Positions 55,882 through 64,000 of a stretch of DNA of 64,000 nt are shown here, piece by piece (the first letter of the stretch is position 1; each line of letters starts with the position of its first letter). Source of the DNA: Dyella sp. C9 (GTDB lineage Bacteria > Pseudomonadota > Gammaproteobacteria > Xanthomonadales > Rhodanobacteraceae); the NCBI RefSeq assembly GCF_003332825.1, contig NZ_QIRF01000007.1:22649-86648 (forward strand), in the 5' to 3' direction. The notes below the pieces were generated by a model that saw only the letters and a list, made by a program, of their open reading frames with translations, had not been told where the DNA came from and searched no databases. The position numbers and the translations under genes are program-made.

Positions 55882-57015
55882 ATGATCAGAAAGTCCATTG
55901 GGCTGCTGGCCGGCATGCTGGTCACGGTAGCCGTTTACGCTGCGGGTGCGCAGTTGCGAGCCGATCATCCCGATACCTATACGGTGCGCAAGGGTGACAC
56001 GCTCTGGGGCATTTCCGCGCGCTTCCTGTCCAAGCCCTGGCTATGGCCGGAGATCTGGCAGGCCAACCCGCAGGTGCAGAACCCGCACCTGATTTACCCG
56101 GGCGACGTGCTCAATCTTTCCTTCATCAACGGTGGCCCGCGCCTCACCTTGCAGCCGCGCGTGCATGCCGAGGATGACGCGGTGCCGGCGATCCCGCTGG
56201 ACAAGCTGCGCCTGTTCCTCAAGGAAATGCGCGTGGTCGACTCCAACGTCGCCTCGTCGCTGCCCTACGTGATGGGCTTCGAGGAAGCCGACCTGCGCGG
56301 TACCGTCGGCAAGAACATCTACGTGCGCAAGCTCGACGCCCAGCCGGGCCAGCGCTTTGCCATCGTGCGGCCGACCCAGGTGTTCCGCCAGTTCAACGGC
56401 AAGGCCGGTCGCGACAACGGCGCCGACCTGGTAGCCCATCCGCTCGACGCCGATGCCTCGATGGTGCGCTCGCCCTGGTCCGAAGACTTCCGCAACGACG
56501 GCCACTACGGCCGCGGCGAGGACCTGGGCGTCGAACTCTCCGTGATCGGCACGGCCGAGGTGCTGCGCACCGGCGATCCGTCCACCCTGCTGCTGCTGGA
56601 CTCCACCATGGAGATCCGCAAGGGTGACCGCCTGATGCCGATCGACGACAAGCCCTACGACCCGTACTACTACCCGCATGCGCCCAAGCAGATCCCGGGC
56701 AATGCGCGCGTGATCGCCTTCACCTCCGAGGCCTACGACGCCGTCGGTCCGCGTCAGGTGGTGGCGCTGAACATCGGTACGCAGGACGGCGTGGAGAACG
56801 GCCAGACCTACTCCATCTTCCAGCCGGGCGAGGACATCCCCGACGATGTGGCGCACAACAGCTGGGATCGCGGCACGGGTCGCTACGTCACGCTGCCTGA
56901 CGAGTTCGTCGGTCACGTGATGGTGTTCCGCACGTTCGACCGCGTCAGCTACGGCCTGATCATGGACGGCCTGCGTCCGGTGCATCGCGGCGACAAGCTG
57001 CAAATGCCCGAATAA
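55882..57015 (+). CDS. LysM-domain secreted protein
   Basis: The 377 residues have an N-terminal signal/anchor (MIRKSIGLLAGMLVTVAVYAAG). A single LysM domain (about 31-82) reads YTVRKGDTLWGISARFL, then PWLWPEIWQANPQVQNPHLIYPGDVL. About 290 residues of conserved but unnamed beta-rich sequence follow. It matches the LysM peptidoglycan-binding protein found upstream of dprA in many proteobacteria. LysM binds N-acetylglucosamine in peptidoglycan; the rest is probably periplasmic. A strong intrinsic terminator follows, so it is transcribed separately from dprA. Confidence 0.9.
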   Translation: MIRKSIGLLAGMLVTVAVYAAGAQLRADHPDTYTVRKGDTLWGISARFLSKPWLWPEIWQANPQVQNPHLIYPGDVLNLSFINGGPRLTLQPRVHAEDDAVPAIPLDKLRLFLKEMRVVDSNVASSLPYVMGFEEADLRGTVGKNIYVRKLDAQPGQRFAIVRPTQVFRQFNGKAGRDNGADLVAHPLDADASMVRSPWSEDFRNDGHYGRGEDLGVELSVIGTAEVLRTGDPSTLLLLDSTMEIRKGDRLMPIDDKPYDPYYYPHAPKQIPGNARVIAFTSEAYDAVGPRQVVALNIGTQDGVENGQTYSIFQPGEDIPDDVAHNSWDRGTGRYVTLPDEFVGHVMVFRTFDRVSYGLIMDGLRPVHRGDKLQMPE

Positions 57016-57038
57016 GCCTTACGGCTCGGGATGACAGA

Positions 57039-57067
57039 ACGGCGCGGTGTCTACCGCGCCGTTTTTG
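57039..57067 (+). terminator. Intrinsic terminator after the LysM gene
   Basis: A 9-bp GC stem ACGGCGCGG (57039-57047)/CCGCGCCGT (57054-57062) with loop TGTCTA is followed by TTTTTG. It is a textbook Rho-independent terminator 24 bp after the stop. Confidence 0.9.
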
Positions 57068-57094
57068 TTCGTGTGCTGCCTAGGCTTGGCGGCC

Positions 57095-58258
57095 ATGGAC
57101 GAACTCGACCGATATCGACCCTGGCTGATCCTGCTGCGCACGCCAGGGCTCGGCCCCGGTGGCCTGCGTGCCGCCCTGTCCGCCAGCGGCGGTGACGCCG
57201 ACGCCGCGCTGGCGGCCCTCAGGGGCCGGCGGGATGCCCTTTCAAACGCCGCCCGCCGCTGGCTGGGCGATCCCGACGAACGTCGCCTGGCCATGGATCT
57301 CGCCTGGCTGGCGGAGCCGGGCCATCGTCTGCTGTTGCATACCGACGAGGACTTTCCCCCGCAGCTGGAAAGCATCTCCCAGCCGCCCGCCGCGTTGTTC
57401 GTGGCGGGTGACGCCAGCCTGCTGCTGCGCCCCCAGCTGGCGGTGGTCGGCGCACGTGCAGCAACCCTGTCCGGACGCACTCATGCGCGCGCATTCGCCC
57501 AAGTGGTGGGGCGGGCGGGCTTCGTGATCACCAGCGGGCTCGCCGACGGCATCGACGGTGCGGCGCACCTGGGGGCGCTGGATGACGACCTGCCCACCCT
57601 GGCCGTGGTCGGTACCGGGCCGGACCGGGTCTACCCGCGCAAGCACCAGCTGCTGGCCCGGCGGGTGGTGGAGCACGGCGCCATGATCAGTGAGTTTCCA
57701 CCCGGCACCGCCGCGCGTGCCGACCATTTCCCCCGCCGCAACCGGATCCTGTCCGGGCTGGCCCTGGGCACGCTGGTGGTGGAGGCCGGGCTGTGCTCGG
57801 GTTCGCTTATCACGGCACGGCTGGCCGCCGAGCAGGGCCGCGAGGTGTTCGCCTTGCCCGGTTCCATTCATAATCCGCTCGCCCAAGGCTGCCACCGGCT
57901 GATCCGCGAAGGCGCGCGGCTGGTGGAAACCGCGGGTGAGATCGTCGAGGCGCTGACGCCGGCGGCTGTCGCACTGGGTCATGAGCTGGCCATCCGGTTG
58001 GCCAGCGTGGCCACTGTGCCGGGGCAGCCGGAGCTGGAGGCAGGGCTGGATTCAACGGGGCGTGCCCTGCTGGAAACGCTGGGCCATGCCACGATGACGC
58101 TGGAGGAACTGGCCGAACATACCGGTCAAGCTGTCGCCAGGCTGTCGTCGGCCTTGCTGATGCTGGAGCTCGCCGGCTGGGTCGAAGCCTTGCCGGGCAA
58201 CCGTTACCAGCGCCTGCCAAAGCCGGTGTGCAGCGCGCTTTCACATGATCCAGCTTGA
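57095..58258 (+). CDS. dprA: DNA-processing protein DprA
   Basis: DprA loads RecA on incoming single-stranded DNA during natural transformation. The 387 residues have an N-terminal SAM-like part (ELDRYRPWLILLRTPGLGPGGLRAAL) and the central Rossmann-type DprA domain (LAVVGARAATLSGRTHARAF, ITSGLADGIDGAAHLGAL, AVVGTGPDRVYPRKHQLL, EFPPGTAARADHFPRRNRILSGL). A C-terminal winged-helix DML1-like domain follows (LLETLGHATMTLEELAEHTG). ATG 57095 was chosen since the longer frame overlaps the preceding terminator. In many relatives an smg gene lies between dprA and topA; here the gap is only 83 bp, so smg is absent. Confidence 0.93.
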   Translation: MDELDRYRPWLILLRTPGLGPGGLRAALSASGGDADAALAALRGRRDALSNAARRWLGDPDERRLAMDLAWLAEPGHRLLLHTDEDFPPQLESISQPPAALFVAGDASLLLRPQLAVVGARAATLSGRTHARAFAQVVGRAGFVITSGLADGIDGAAHLGALDDDLPTLAVVGTGPDRVYPRKHQLLARRVVEHGAMISEFPPGTAARADHFPRRNRILSGLALGTLVVEAGLCSGSLITARLAAEQGREVFALPGSIHNPLAQGCHRLIREGARLVETAGEIVEALTPAAVALGHELAIRLASVATVPGQPELEAGLDSTGRALLETLGHATMTLEELAEHTGQAVARLSSALLMLELAGWVEALPGNRYQRLPKPVCSALSHDPA

Positions 58259-58341
58259 CGGCCTTGAGCCGCCATGCCTTTAACTAAATATAAGAAGCCG
58301 GCCCGGACGGGCCCGGCCACAGATGGCGGATACCGAGTTTC

Positions 58342-60879
58342 ATGGCAAAAAACCTGCTTATCGTCGAGTCGCCGGCCAAGGCCAAGACGATCAACAAATA
58401 CCTCGGCAAGGATTTCCAGGTCCTGGCCTCCTACGGTCACGTGCGTGACCTCAAGCCGAAGGAAGGGGCGGTGGATCCCGACCACGGCTTCGCCATGGCC
58501 TACGAGGTGATCGACCGCAACGAGAAGCACGTCGATGCCATCGCCAAGGCGGCCAAGGTGGCCGACGACATCTATCTGGCGACCGACTTGGATCGCGAGG
58601 GTGAGGCGATCTCCTGGCACATCAGCGAGATCCTCAAGGAGCGCGGCCTGACCCAGGGCAAGCAGCTCCATCGCGTGGTGTTCTCCGAGATCACGCCCAA
58701 GGCGATCAAGGCCGCCGTGGCCGCGCCCCGCCAGCTGTCGCTGGACATGGTCGATGCGCAGCAGGCGCGCCGCGCGCTGGATTACCTGGTGGGCTTCAAC
58801 CTGTCGCCGGTGTTGTGGCGCAAGGTGCAGCGCGGCTTGTCCGCCGGTCGCGTGCAGTCGCCGGCGCTGCGCATGATCGTGGAACGCGAGGAAGAGATCG
58901 AAGCGTTCAAGGCGCGCGAGTATTGGACCGTCGAAGCGGCGTTGCGCCATCCCGAGGGCGACTTCAGCGCGCGCCTCACCAAGCTGCACGGCAAGAAGTT
59001 CGAGCAGTTCGACCTCACCAACGAACACGATGCGATGGCCGCGCGTGCGGCGCTGAAGGAAGCCGCGCACGGCCGCCTCACCGTCACCGAAGTGGGCAGC
59101 AAGGAGCGCAAGCGCCGACCCGCGCCGCCGTTTACCACCTCCACGCTGCAGCAGGAGGCCGCGCGCAAGCTGGGCTTCTCCACCAGCCGCACCATGAAGG
59201 TGGCGCAGGGCCTGTACGAGGGCGTGTCGCTGGGCAGCGAAGGCAACGTCGGCCTGATCACCTACATGCGTACCGACTCGGTCGCGCTGTCCGAGGACGC
59301 CGTGGTTGAACTGCGCGAGTTGATCGCGCGCGACTTCGGCCGCAAGGCGCTGCCGGATCATGCGCAGACCTACAAGTCCAAGTCGAAGAACGCACAGGAA
59401 GCGCACGAGGCGGTCCGCCCGACCTCGGCCATGCGCACGCCGCGCGAAGTGGCCGCGTTCCTCAACGACGAACAGCGCAAGCTGTACGAGCTGATCTGGA
59501 AGCGCACCGTCGCCTGCCAGATGATCCACGCCACGCTCAACACCGTGTCGGTGGATTTCGACCTCAAGCACGTCGCCGGTGGCGACGCGGCGTTCCGCTC
59601 CACCGGCACCACCGTGGTCGATCCGGGCTTCCTCGCCGTGTACGAGGAAGGCCGCGACCAGAAGAGCGCGGAGGACGACGACGAGGGTCGCCGCCTGCCG
59701 AAGCTCGAAGTGGGCGAGCAGGTGGCGCTGCACGACATCGTGGCCGACCAGCACTTCACCGAGCCGCCGCCGCGCTACTCCGAAGCGAGCCTGGTGAAGG
59801 CGCTGGAGGAATACGGCATCGGCCGTCCGTCCACCTACGCCAGCATCATCCAGGTGCTGCTCAACCGAGAATACGTGTTCCTCGACAGCCGCCGCTTCAA
59901 GCCCACCGACGTGGGTCGCGCGGTGAGCAAGTTCCTCACCTCGCACTTCACCCGCTACGTCGACTACGACTTCACCGCCAAGCTCGAGGACGAGTTGGAC
60001 GCTGTGAGCCGCGGCGAAGAGGCCTGGGTGCCGCTGATGGAGCGCTTCTGGCAGCCGTTCAAGCAGCAGGTGGACGAGAAGACCGAGACGGTCGATCGCA
60101 GCGAAGCCACCGGTGCGCGCGAACTGGGCAGCGATCCGAAGAGCGGCAAGCCGGTGTCGGTGCGCCTGGGCCGCTACGGGCCGTATGCGCAGATCGGCGA
60201 CAAGGACACCGACGAGAAGCTGCAGTTCGCATCGCTGCGCCCCGGCCAGAGCATGCACACCATCACGCTGGAAGAGGCGCTGGAGCTGTTCAAGCTGCCG
60301 CGCAAGCTCGGCACGGCCGAGAACGGCGATGAAGTGAGCGTGGGCGTGGGCCGCTTCGGTCCGTTCGTGAAGCAGGGCAGCACCTATGCCTCGCTCAAGG
60401 CCGAGGACGATCCGTACACCATCGAGTTGCCGCGCGCCCTGCAGATCGTGCAGGAAAAGCTGGAGATGATCGCCAACCGCATCATCCAGGACTTCGGCAA
60501 CGGCGTGCAGGTACTCAACGGCCGCTTCGGTCCCTACATCACCGATGGCGAGAAGAACGCGCGCATTCCCAAGGACCAGGAGCCGAAGGAGCTGACCGAG
60601 GCGCAGTGCATCGAGCTGCTGGCCGCGGCGCCGGTGAAGAAGGGCCGCGGTGCGTTCAAGAAGACCGCCGCCAAGAAGGCCGCCGCCGAGAAGAAGCCGG
60701 CAGCCAAGAAGGCGGCAGCCAAGAAGGCGGCAGCGAAGGCCACCGAGAAGAAGGCGCCTGCCAAGAAGGCCGCGGCGAAGAAAGCCACGACCAAGACGGC
60801 GGCCAAGAAGACCGCCGCGAAAAAGGCGCCCGCCAAGAAGGCTGCCGCCAAGAAGACCTCGGCCAAGGCCGGCGCCTGA
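58342..60879 (+). CDS. topA: DNA topoisomerase I (type IA) with Lys/Ala-rich tail
   Basis: TopA relaxes negative supercoils. The 845 residues contain the TOPRIM domain (LLIVESPAKAKTINKYLG and ATDLDREGEAISWH), the catalytic Tyr308 in GLITYMRTDSVAL, and the QEAHEAVRPT motif. After about residue 590 there are three Topo-C repeats (RLGRYGPYAQIGDKD, GRFGPFVKQG, GRFGPYITDG) instead of the four-cysteine zinc fingers of E. coli TopA. The ~75-residue tail is almost only Lys, Ala, Pro and Thr (repeats of AAKKAAAKK type), like histone H1, probably a nonspecific DNA clamp. It follows dprA and abuts tsaC (next codon after the stop). Confidence 0.96.
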   Translation: MAKNLLIVESPAKAKTINKYLGKDFQVLASYGHVRDLKPKEGAVDPDHGFAMAYEVIDRNEKHVDAIAKAAKVADDIYLATDLDREGEAISWHISEILKERGLTQGKQLHRVVFSEITPKAIKAAVAAPRQLSLDMVDAQQARRALDYLVGFNLSPVLWRKVQRGLSAGRVQSPALRMIVEREEEIEAFKAREYWTVEAALRHPEGDFSARLTKLHGKKFEQFDLTNEHDAMAARAALKEAAHGRLTVTEVGSKERKRRPAPPFTTSTLQQEAARKLGFSTSRTMKVAQGLYEGVSLGSEGNVGLITYMRTDSVALSEDAVVELRELIARDFGRKALPDHAQTYKSKSKNAQEAHEAVRPTSAMRTPREVAAFLNDEQRKLYELIWKRTVACQMIHATLNTVSVDFDLKHVAGGDAAFRSTGTTVVDPGFLAVYEEGRDQKSAEDDDEGRRLPKLEVGEQVALHDIVADQHFTEPPPRYSEASLVKALEEYGIGRPSTYASIIQVLLNREYVFLDSRRFKPTDVGRAVSKFLTSHFTRYVDYDFTAKLEDELDAVSRGEEAWVPLMERFWQPFKQQVDEKTETVDRSEATGARELGSDPKSGKPVSVRLGRYGPYAQIGDKDTDEKLQFASLRPGQSMHTITLEEALELFKLPRKLGTAENGDEVSVGVGRFGPFVKQGSTYASLKAEDDPYTIELPRALQIVQEKLEMIANRIIQDFGNGVQVLNGRFGPYITDGEKNARIPKDQEPKELTEAQCIELLAAAPVKKGRGAFKKTAAKKAAAEKKPAAKKAAAKKAAAKATEKKAPAKKAAAKKATTKTAAKKTAAKKAPAKKAAAKKTSAKAGA
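60660..60877 (+). repeat. Coding repeat for the Lys/Ala TopA tail
   Basis: Imperfect repeats of AAGAAGGC/GCCAAGAAG units encode the (A)AKK tail. Such a tract is prone to length change by slippage or recombination. Confidence 0.7.
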
Positions 60880-61452
60880 GTGGCGGCGCGCTTCACCCTG
60901 GATGAGCTCGACGCCGCTGCCGCGCTGCTGCATGGCGGCGGCGTGCTGGCCTATCCCACCGAGGCGGTGTTCGGCCTGGGTTGCGACCCTCATGACCGGC
61001 GTGCGTTCGAGCAGGTGTTCGCCCTCAAGCAGCGCCCGGCCACCCAGGGCGTGCTGCTGATCGCGGCCGAGTTCGCCCAGGTCGAGCGCTACATCGACCT
61101 GGCCGCCGTGCCGGCCGAGGCGCTGGCGCAGGCCCAGGCCAGCTGGCCGGGGCCAAACACCTGGATCTTTCCCCGCTCGGCCGCCGTGCCCGAATGGGTG
61201 GCTGGCGCGCACGCAGGCATCGCGGTGCGGGTCACCGCGCACGCCCCGGCCGCCGCCCTGTGCCGGGCCTTCGGCGGCGCGCTGGTGTCGACCAGCGCCA
61301 ATCCGCATGGTCAGCCCCCGGCCCGCTCGGTGGACACCGTGCTCGACTACTTCGGCACCATCCTCGACGGCGTGCTGGATGCCCCGCTGGGCGGGCTCGA
61401 CCGGCCGTCTGTCATCCGGGACGCGCTCACTGGCGCTATCATTCGCGCCTGA
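60880..61452 (+). CDS. tsaC: Threonylcarbamoyl-AMP synthase TsaC/YrdC
   Basis: TsaC makes threonylcarbamoyl-AMP for the t6A37 tRNA modification. The 190 residues match E. coli TsaC. LAYPTEAVFGLGCDPHDRRA, VFALKQRPATQGVLLIA and LVSTSANPHGQPPARS are the nucleotide and threonine-binding motifs. The start GTG 60880 directly follows the topA stop, so the genes are probably co-transcribed and coupled. TsaC rather than the longer Sua5 is indicated by length and absence of a C-terminal domain. Confidence 0.92.
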   Translation: MAARFTLDELDAAAALLHGGGVLAYPTEAVFGLGCDPHDRRAFEQVFALKQRPATQGVLLIAAEFAQVERYIDLAAVPAEALAQAQASWPGPNTWIFPRSAAVPEWVAGAHAGIAVRVTAHAPAAALCRAFGGALVSTSANPHGQPPARSVDTVLDYFGTILDGVLDAPLGGLDRPSVIRDALTGAIIRA

Positions 61453-61640
61453 TCGAGCCGCTCGTCCCACAAGTTCCTTCGAAGGATGAACGCGCTCCGC
61501 ACGCCATGCCGAGTCGGTAGGGGCCGATTCAGTGGCTGCCCTGAGGATGGGGACCTCACGGGCTATCGACCTCACCCGTAACCGCTCGTGCCGGTGGCTT
61601 CCGGTGCGGGCGCCTTATAGGCCGTCCAGGGAGACCACGC

Positions 61641-63017
61641 TTGTCCACCGTTTTCGAAAGCTTGCAGCGCGATCCGGCACTCCAGTCCCTGCCCCTGCTG
61701 GTGGCGGACGGTCCGCAGCGCACGGTGGCATGGCGCGATGGCGAACCGGTGAGCGCGGCGCGTTTCCTAGCCCATGTGGAAGCCGTGGCGGCACAGCTGC
61801 CTCCGGCGGCCTCGGGCGTGAACCTGTGCGAGGACCGCTACGCCTTCCTGGTGGCCTTCTGCGCCATCGCGCTGCGTGGCCAGACCAACCTGCTGCCGCC
61901 CTCGCGCGCACCGCAGGCCGTCGCCGAGGTGATGGCCACCCATCCGGGCTGCTATGCGGTGGGCGAGCGCGCGCTGGACCCCGCGCCGCCGCACTACCGC
62001 CACCTGCCCTCGCTGCTGGAGCCGCCGCAGGCCACGGCGCTGGGCGAGCTGCCGATGATTCCTGCCGAACAGGTGGTGGCGATCGCCTATACCTCCGGTT
62101 CCACCGGCGTGCCCAAGGGCAATGCCAAGACCTGGCGCAGCTTCACCGCCAGCAACCACGGCAACCTGCGCATGCTGCACGCCGCCGTGGGCACCGGCTT
62201 CAACGTGGTGGCCACGGTGCCGCCGCAGCACATGTACGGCCTGGAGATGTCGGTGCTGCTGCCGCTGCTGGACGACGTGGGCGTGCACGCGGGCCGTCCG
62301 TTCTTCCCGGCCGACGTGGCCGCTGCGCTGGCCGAGGTGCCGGCGCCCCGCCTGCTGGTGATCACCCCGGTGCACCTGCGTGCGCTGATCGAATCGGCAG
62401 TGATGCTGCCACCGGTAGCGGGCCTGCTCTCGGCCACCGCGCCCATGCCGCTGGAGCTCGCGCAGCTGGCCGAGGCCCGCTATGGCGCCCCGCTGCTGGA
62501 AGTGTTCGGCTCGACCGAGACCTGCGTGTTCGCCAGCCGCCGTACCTCGGCCGACGAGCCCTGGACGCTGTACGACGGCGCCGAACTGCACCCGCAGCCC
62601 GACGGCACCCAGGTGCTGGCGCCGCAGCTGGACCAGCCGATGACCCTGGCCGACATCGTCACCCTGCATGACGGCGGTCGTCGCTTCCGCCTGTGCGGGC
62701 GCCACGCCGACATGCTGGAGATTGCCGGCAAGCGCGCCTCGCTGGGCGACCTGACCCGGCGCCTGCAGGCCATTCCCGGGGTGAAGGACGGCATCGTGCT
62801 TCAGCTGGACGGTGGCGAGGGCTTGGGCGTGCAGCGCATCGCCGCGCTCGCGGTGGCGCCCGGGCTGGACGAGGACGCCATTCTCGACGCCCTGCGCCGC
62901 GCAGTGGATCCGGTGTTCCTGCCGCGTCGCCTGAAGCTGGTGGATGCGCTGCCGCGCAACGAGACGGGCAAGCTGCCCCGGGCCGCCCTGCTGGCCATGC
63001 TCGACGCCCGCGACTGA
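61641..63017 (+). CDS. AMP-forming acyl/aryl ligase (ANL superfamily)
   Basis: This 458-residue AMP-binding enzyme, a little shorter than most ANL ligases, has the P-loop AYTSGSTGVPKGNAKTW. VFGSTETCVFASR is the adenine-binding motif, FRLCGRHADMLEIAGKRASLGDL the hinge, and the C-terminal catalytic Lys lies in PRNETGKLPRAALL. It activates a carboxylic acid as adenylate for transfer to CoA or an ACP. The compact form resembles ligases of aryl-polyene (xanthomonadin) pathways, but no such genes are adjacent in the window, so the substrate is open. The start is TTG 61641 with GGGAG seven bases upstream. Confidence 0.82.
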   Translation: MSTVFESLQRDPALQSLPLLVADGPQRTVAWRDGEPVSAARFLAHVEAVAAQLPPAASGVNLCEDRYAFLVAFCAIALRGQTNLLPPSRAPQAVAEVMATHPGCYAVGERALDPAPPHYRHLPSLLEPPQATALGELPMIPAEQVVAIAYTSGSTGVPKGNAKTWRSFTASNHGNLRMLHAAVGTGFNVVATVPPQHMYGLEMSVLLPLLDDVGVHAGRPFFPADVAAALAEVPAPRLLVITPVHLRALIESAVMLPPVAGLLSATAPMPLELAQLAEARYGAPLLEVFGSTETCVFASRRTSADEPWTLYDGAELHPQPDGTQVLAPQLDQPMTLADIVTLHDGGRRFRLCGRHADMLEIAGKRASLGDLTRRLQAIPGVKDGIVLQLDGGEGLGVQRIAALAVAPGLDEDAILDALRRAVDPVFLPRRLKLVDALPRNETGKLPRAALLAMLDARD

Positions 63018-63447
63018 GCTGCACCGCTCCTTTGCAGGAACGCACCCCTGAATCGAGTTCGGGGGCGCTCCGTGTGCGAACACCCTGCGAAGCGGAACGC
63101 CGAAGGGCGAGGGACGAGCAGCGAGGACGCAAGCCTCAGCTCCGTCGTAGCCTGCAAGCAGGCCCCAGGTGGCCGGACTTGGCGCCCCCACTACCCGCCC
63201 CCCGTCCCTGCTTCGATCCGGTCGCGCACAGGGTGCGCTCCTACAGGGGGCTGGGCGAGCGCCCTGTTCCCTCTCCCCACGGGCGACCCGAAGGTGGCCC
63301 CTGTGGGAGAGAGAGCTAGGGTGAGGGGTCGCCCTTGGTGCCCCGGCCTGCACCCTCCCCCATGACGCACAGCACAACACGCCCTCTGCCCCTTACAATG
63401 ACAGGCTGCGCCCTCCCCGGCGCCATCCATAGGCAGTTGGAGTACCC
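63018..63447. other. Repeat-rich intergenic region before purD
   Basis: No gene is supported in these 430 bp. They contain the REP copy at 63222 and a second repeat type near 63265-63328 (CCTCTCCCCACGGG... then GTGGGAGAGAGAGCTAGGG, an inverted pair followed by GTGAGGGG). The purD promoter should lie in the last ~100 bp. AGTTGGAGT provides the purD ribosome site. Confidence 0.5.
63222..63246. repeat. REP-type dispersed repeat, copy 6
   Basis: The 25 bp are identical to the right arm at 38028-38052 (core GCGCACAGGGTGCGCTCC). They are followed by GGGG instead of the inverted partner seen there, so this is a solo copy. Confidence 0.75.
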
Positions 63448-64000
63448 ATGAAAGTCCTGGTCATTGGCAGCGGCGGTCGCGAGCATGCGCTGGCGTGGAA
63501 GCTCAAGCAGTCGCCGCGCGTGAGCGAGGTGATCGTGGCGCCCGGCAACGCGGGTACCGCCCGGGAGAAGGGGCTGCGCAACGCCAACCTGGCGGTGACC
63601 GACATCGACGGCCTGCTCAAGCTGGCCAAGGACGAAAAGGTCGCGCTGACCGTGGTCGGTCCCGAAGTGCCGCTGGTGGCAGGCGTGGTCGACAAGTTCC
63701 GCGCCGCCGGCCTGCGCTGTTTCGGCCCGCGCGCCGTGGCTGCCCAGCTGGAAGGCTCCAAGGCCTTCGCCAAGGACTTCCTGCTCCGCCACAACATTCC
63801 CACCGCGCGCTACGCGGTGTTTACCGAGCTCAATCCCGCGCTGGCCTACGTGCGCCAGCATGGCGCGCCCATCGTGATCAAGGCCGATGGCCTGGCGGCG
63901 GGCAAGGGCGTGGTGGTGGCGCTGACCCTGGCCGACGCGGAGCAGGCGCTGCACGACATGCTCGGCGCGCACCAGTTCGGCGATGCCTCGGCCCGCGTGG
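63448..64000 (+). CDS. purD: Phosphoribosylamine-glycine ligase, N-terminal part
   Basis: The 184 residues seen run off the right edge. The ATG-grasp ligase PurD joins phosphoribosylamine and glycine in purine synthesis. MKVLVIGSGGREHALAWKL, the APGNAGTA block, VVGPEVPLVAGVVDKFRAAG, FGPRAVAAQLEGSKAFAKDFL and VIKADGLAAGKGVVVA (ATP-grasp lid) are all family signatures in the right order. ATG 63448 with GGAG upstream is the standard start. purH often lies nearby in gammaproteobacteria but is outside this window. Confidence 0.95.
   Translation, partial: MKVLVIGSGGREHALAWKLKQSPRVSEVIVAPGNAGTAREKGLRNANLAVTDIDGLLKLAKDEKVALTVVGPEVPLVAGVVDKFRAAGLRCFGPRAVAAQLEGSKAFAKDFLLRHNIPTARYAVFTELNPALAYVRQHGAPIVIKADGLAAGKGVVVALTLADAEQALHDMLGAHQFGDASARV

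Noticed and set aside
58255..58318. TTGACG plus AT-rich TAACTAAATATAAG as the topA promoter
   Set aside because: The spacing between possible -35 and -10 boxes does not fit a standard promoter; the GC-rich palindrome that follows is imperfect. Left unassigned.
58204..61575. 1123-residue open frame on the minus strand opposite topA/tsaC
   Set aside because: It is a GC-rich shadow of topA with repetitive Leu/Gly/Arg/His composition, no ribosome site and no family motif; topA on the plus strand is unmistakable.

Overview
The window is high-GC, densely coded chromosomal DNA from a gammaproteobacterium. It most resembles the Xanthomonadales, and within them the Rhodanobacteraceae (Dyella, Luteibacter, Rhodanobacter or Frateuria type). 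That placement is inferred from gene content and order (Entner-Doudoroff operon, cyo operon with SURF1, def-fmt-rsmB, TopA with a Lys/Ala tail, LPS genes) and from dispersed REP-type repeats. No search was run. No rRNA, tRNA or CRISPR was seen.

Region 1 (1-3725): the end of one RND efflux permease gene and a complete second one in tandem. Their last ~250 bp are nearly identical, which suggests recent duplication or gene conversion.

Region 2 (3726-12650): an accessory island, visibly less GC-rich in parts than its surroundings. It contains a helically phased GATGCA repeat array, a solo DUF2384 (antitoxin-type) gene and a perfect 16-bp hairpin. It also holds an RHS locus made of two overlapping secreted YD-repeat proteins (8094-11627 and 6103-8094). 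The second ends in a Gly-rich tip after the DPYGL motif and is followed 4 bp later by coupled small two-helix membrane proteins. A detached second tip (4830-5438) has its own small membrane protein downstream. I read this as a polymorphic-toxin array with a split RHS shell and a membrane-acting tip family. It is the best candidate for an undescribed system. A decayed IS3-family element closes the island.

Region 3 (12655-18625): Entner-Doudoroff genes zwf-pgl-edd-eda, transcribed away from a GntR/HutC-type regulator. The regulator-zwf interval carries seven TGGTAY half-sites, which makes local control of the pathway likely.

Region 4 (18830-25821): envelope and secreted proteins, including a DUF2059 protein, a sedolisin protease with a long palindrome-rich leader, a lipoprotein and a DUF2501 protein, plus a small HTH protein.

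Region 5 (25864-34391): cyoABCD quinol oxidase operon ending in SURF1, a divergent MFS transporter, and a MASE1-PAS-PAS-GGDEF diguanylate cyclase.

Region 6 (34479-40580): DUF1272 protein, DMT exporter, S10 peptidase, SnoaL-like protein, rpoD (with a promoter and terminator readable in the sequence) and dtd.

Region 7 (40721-52764): LPS/cell-surface glycan genes: LpxL-type acyltransferase, two ArnT-like GT39 transferases, a CDP-glycerol-type transferase, a WaaE-like GT2, an O-antigen ligase, UDP-xylose synthase and three more glycosyltransferases.

Region 8 (52902-64000): rsmB, fmt and def on the minus strand. On the plus strand are a LysM protein, dprA, topA, tsaC, an AMP-forming ligase and the start of purD.
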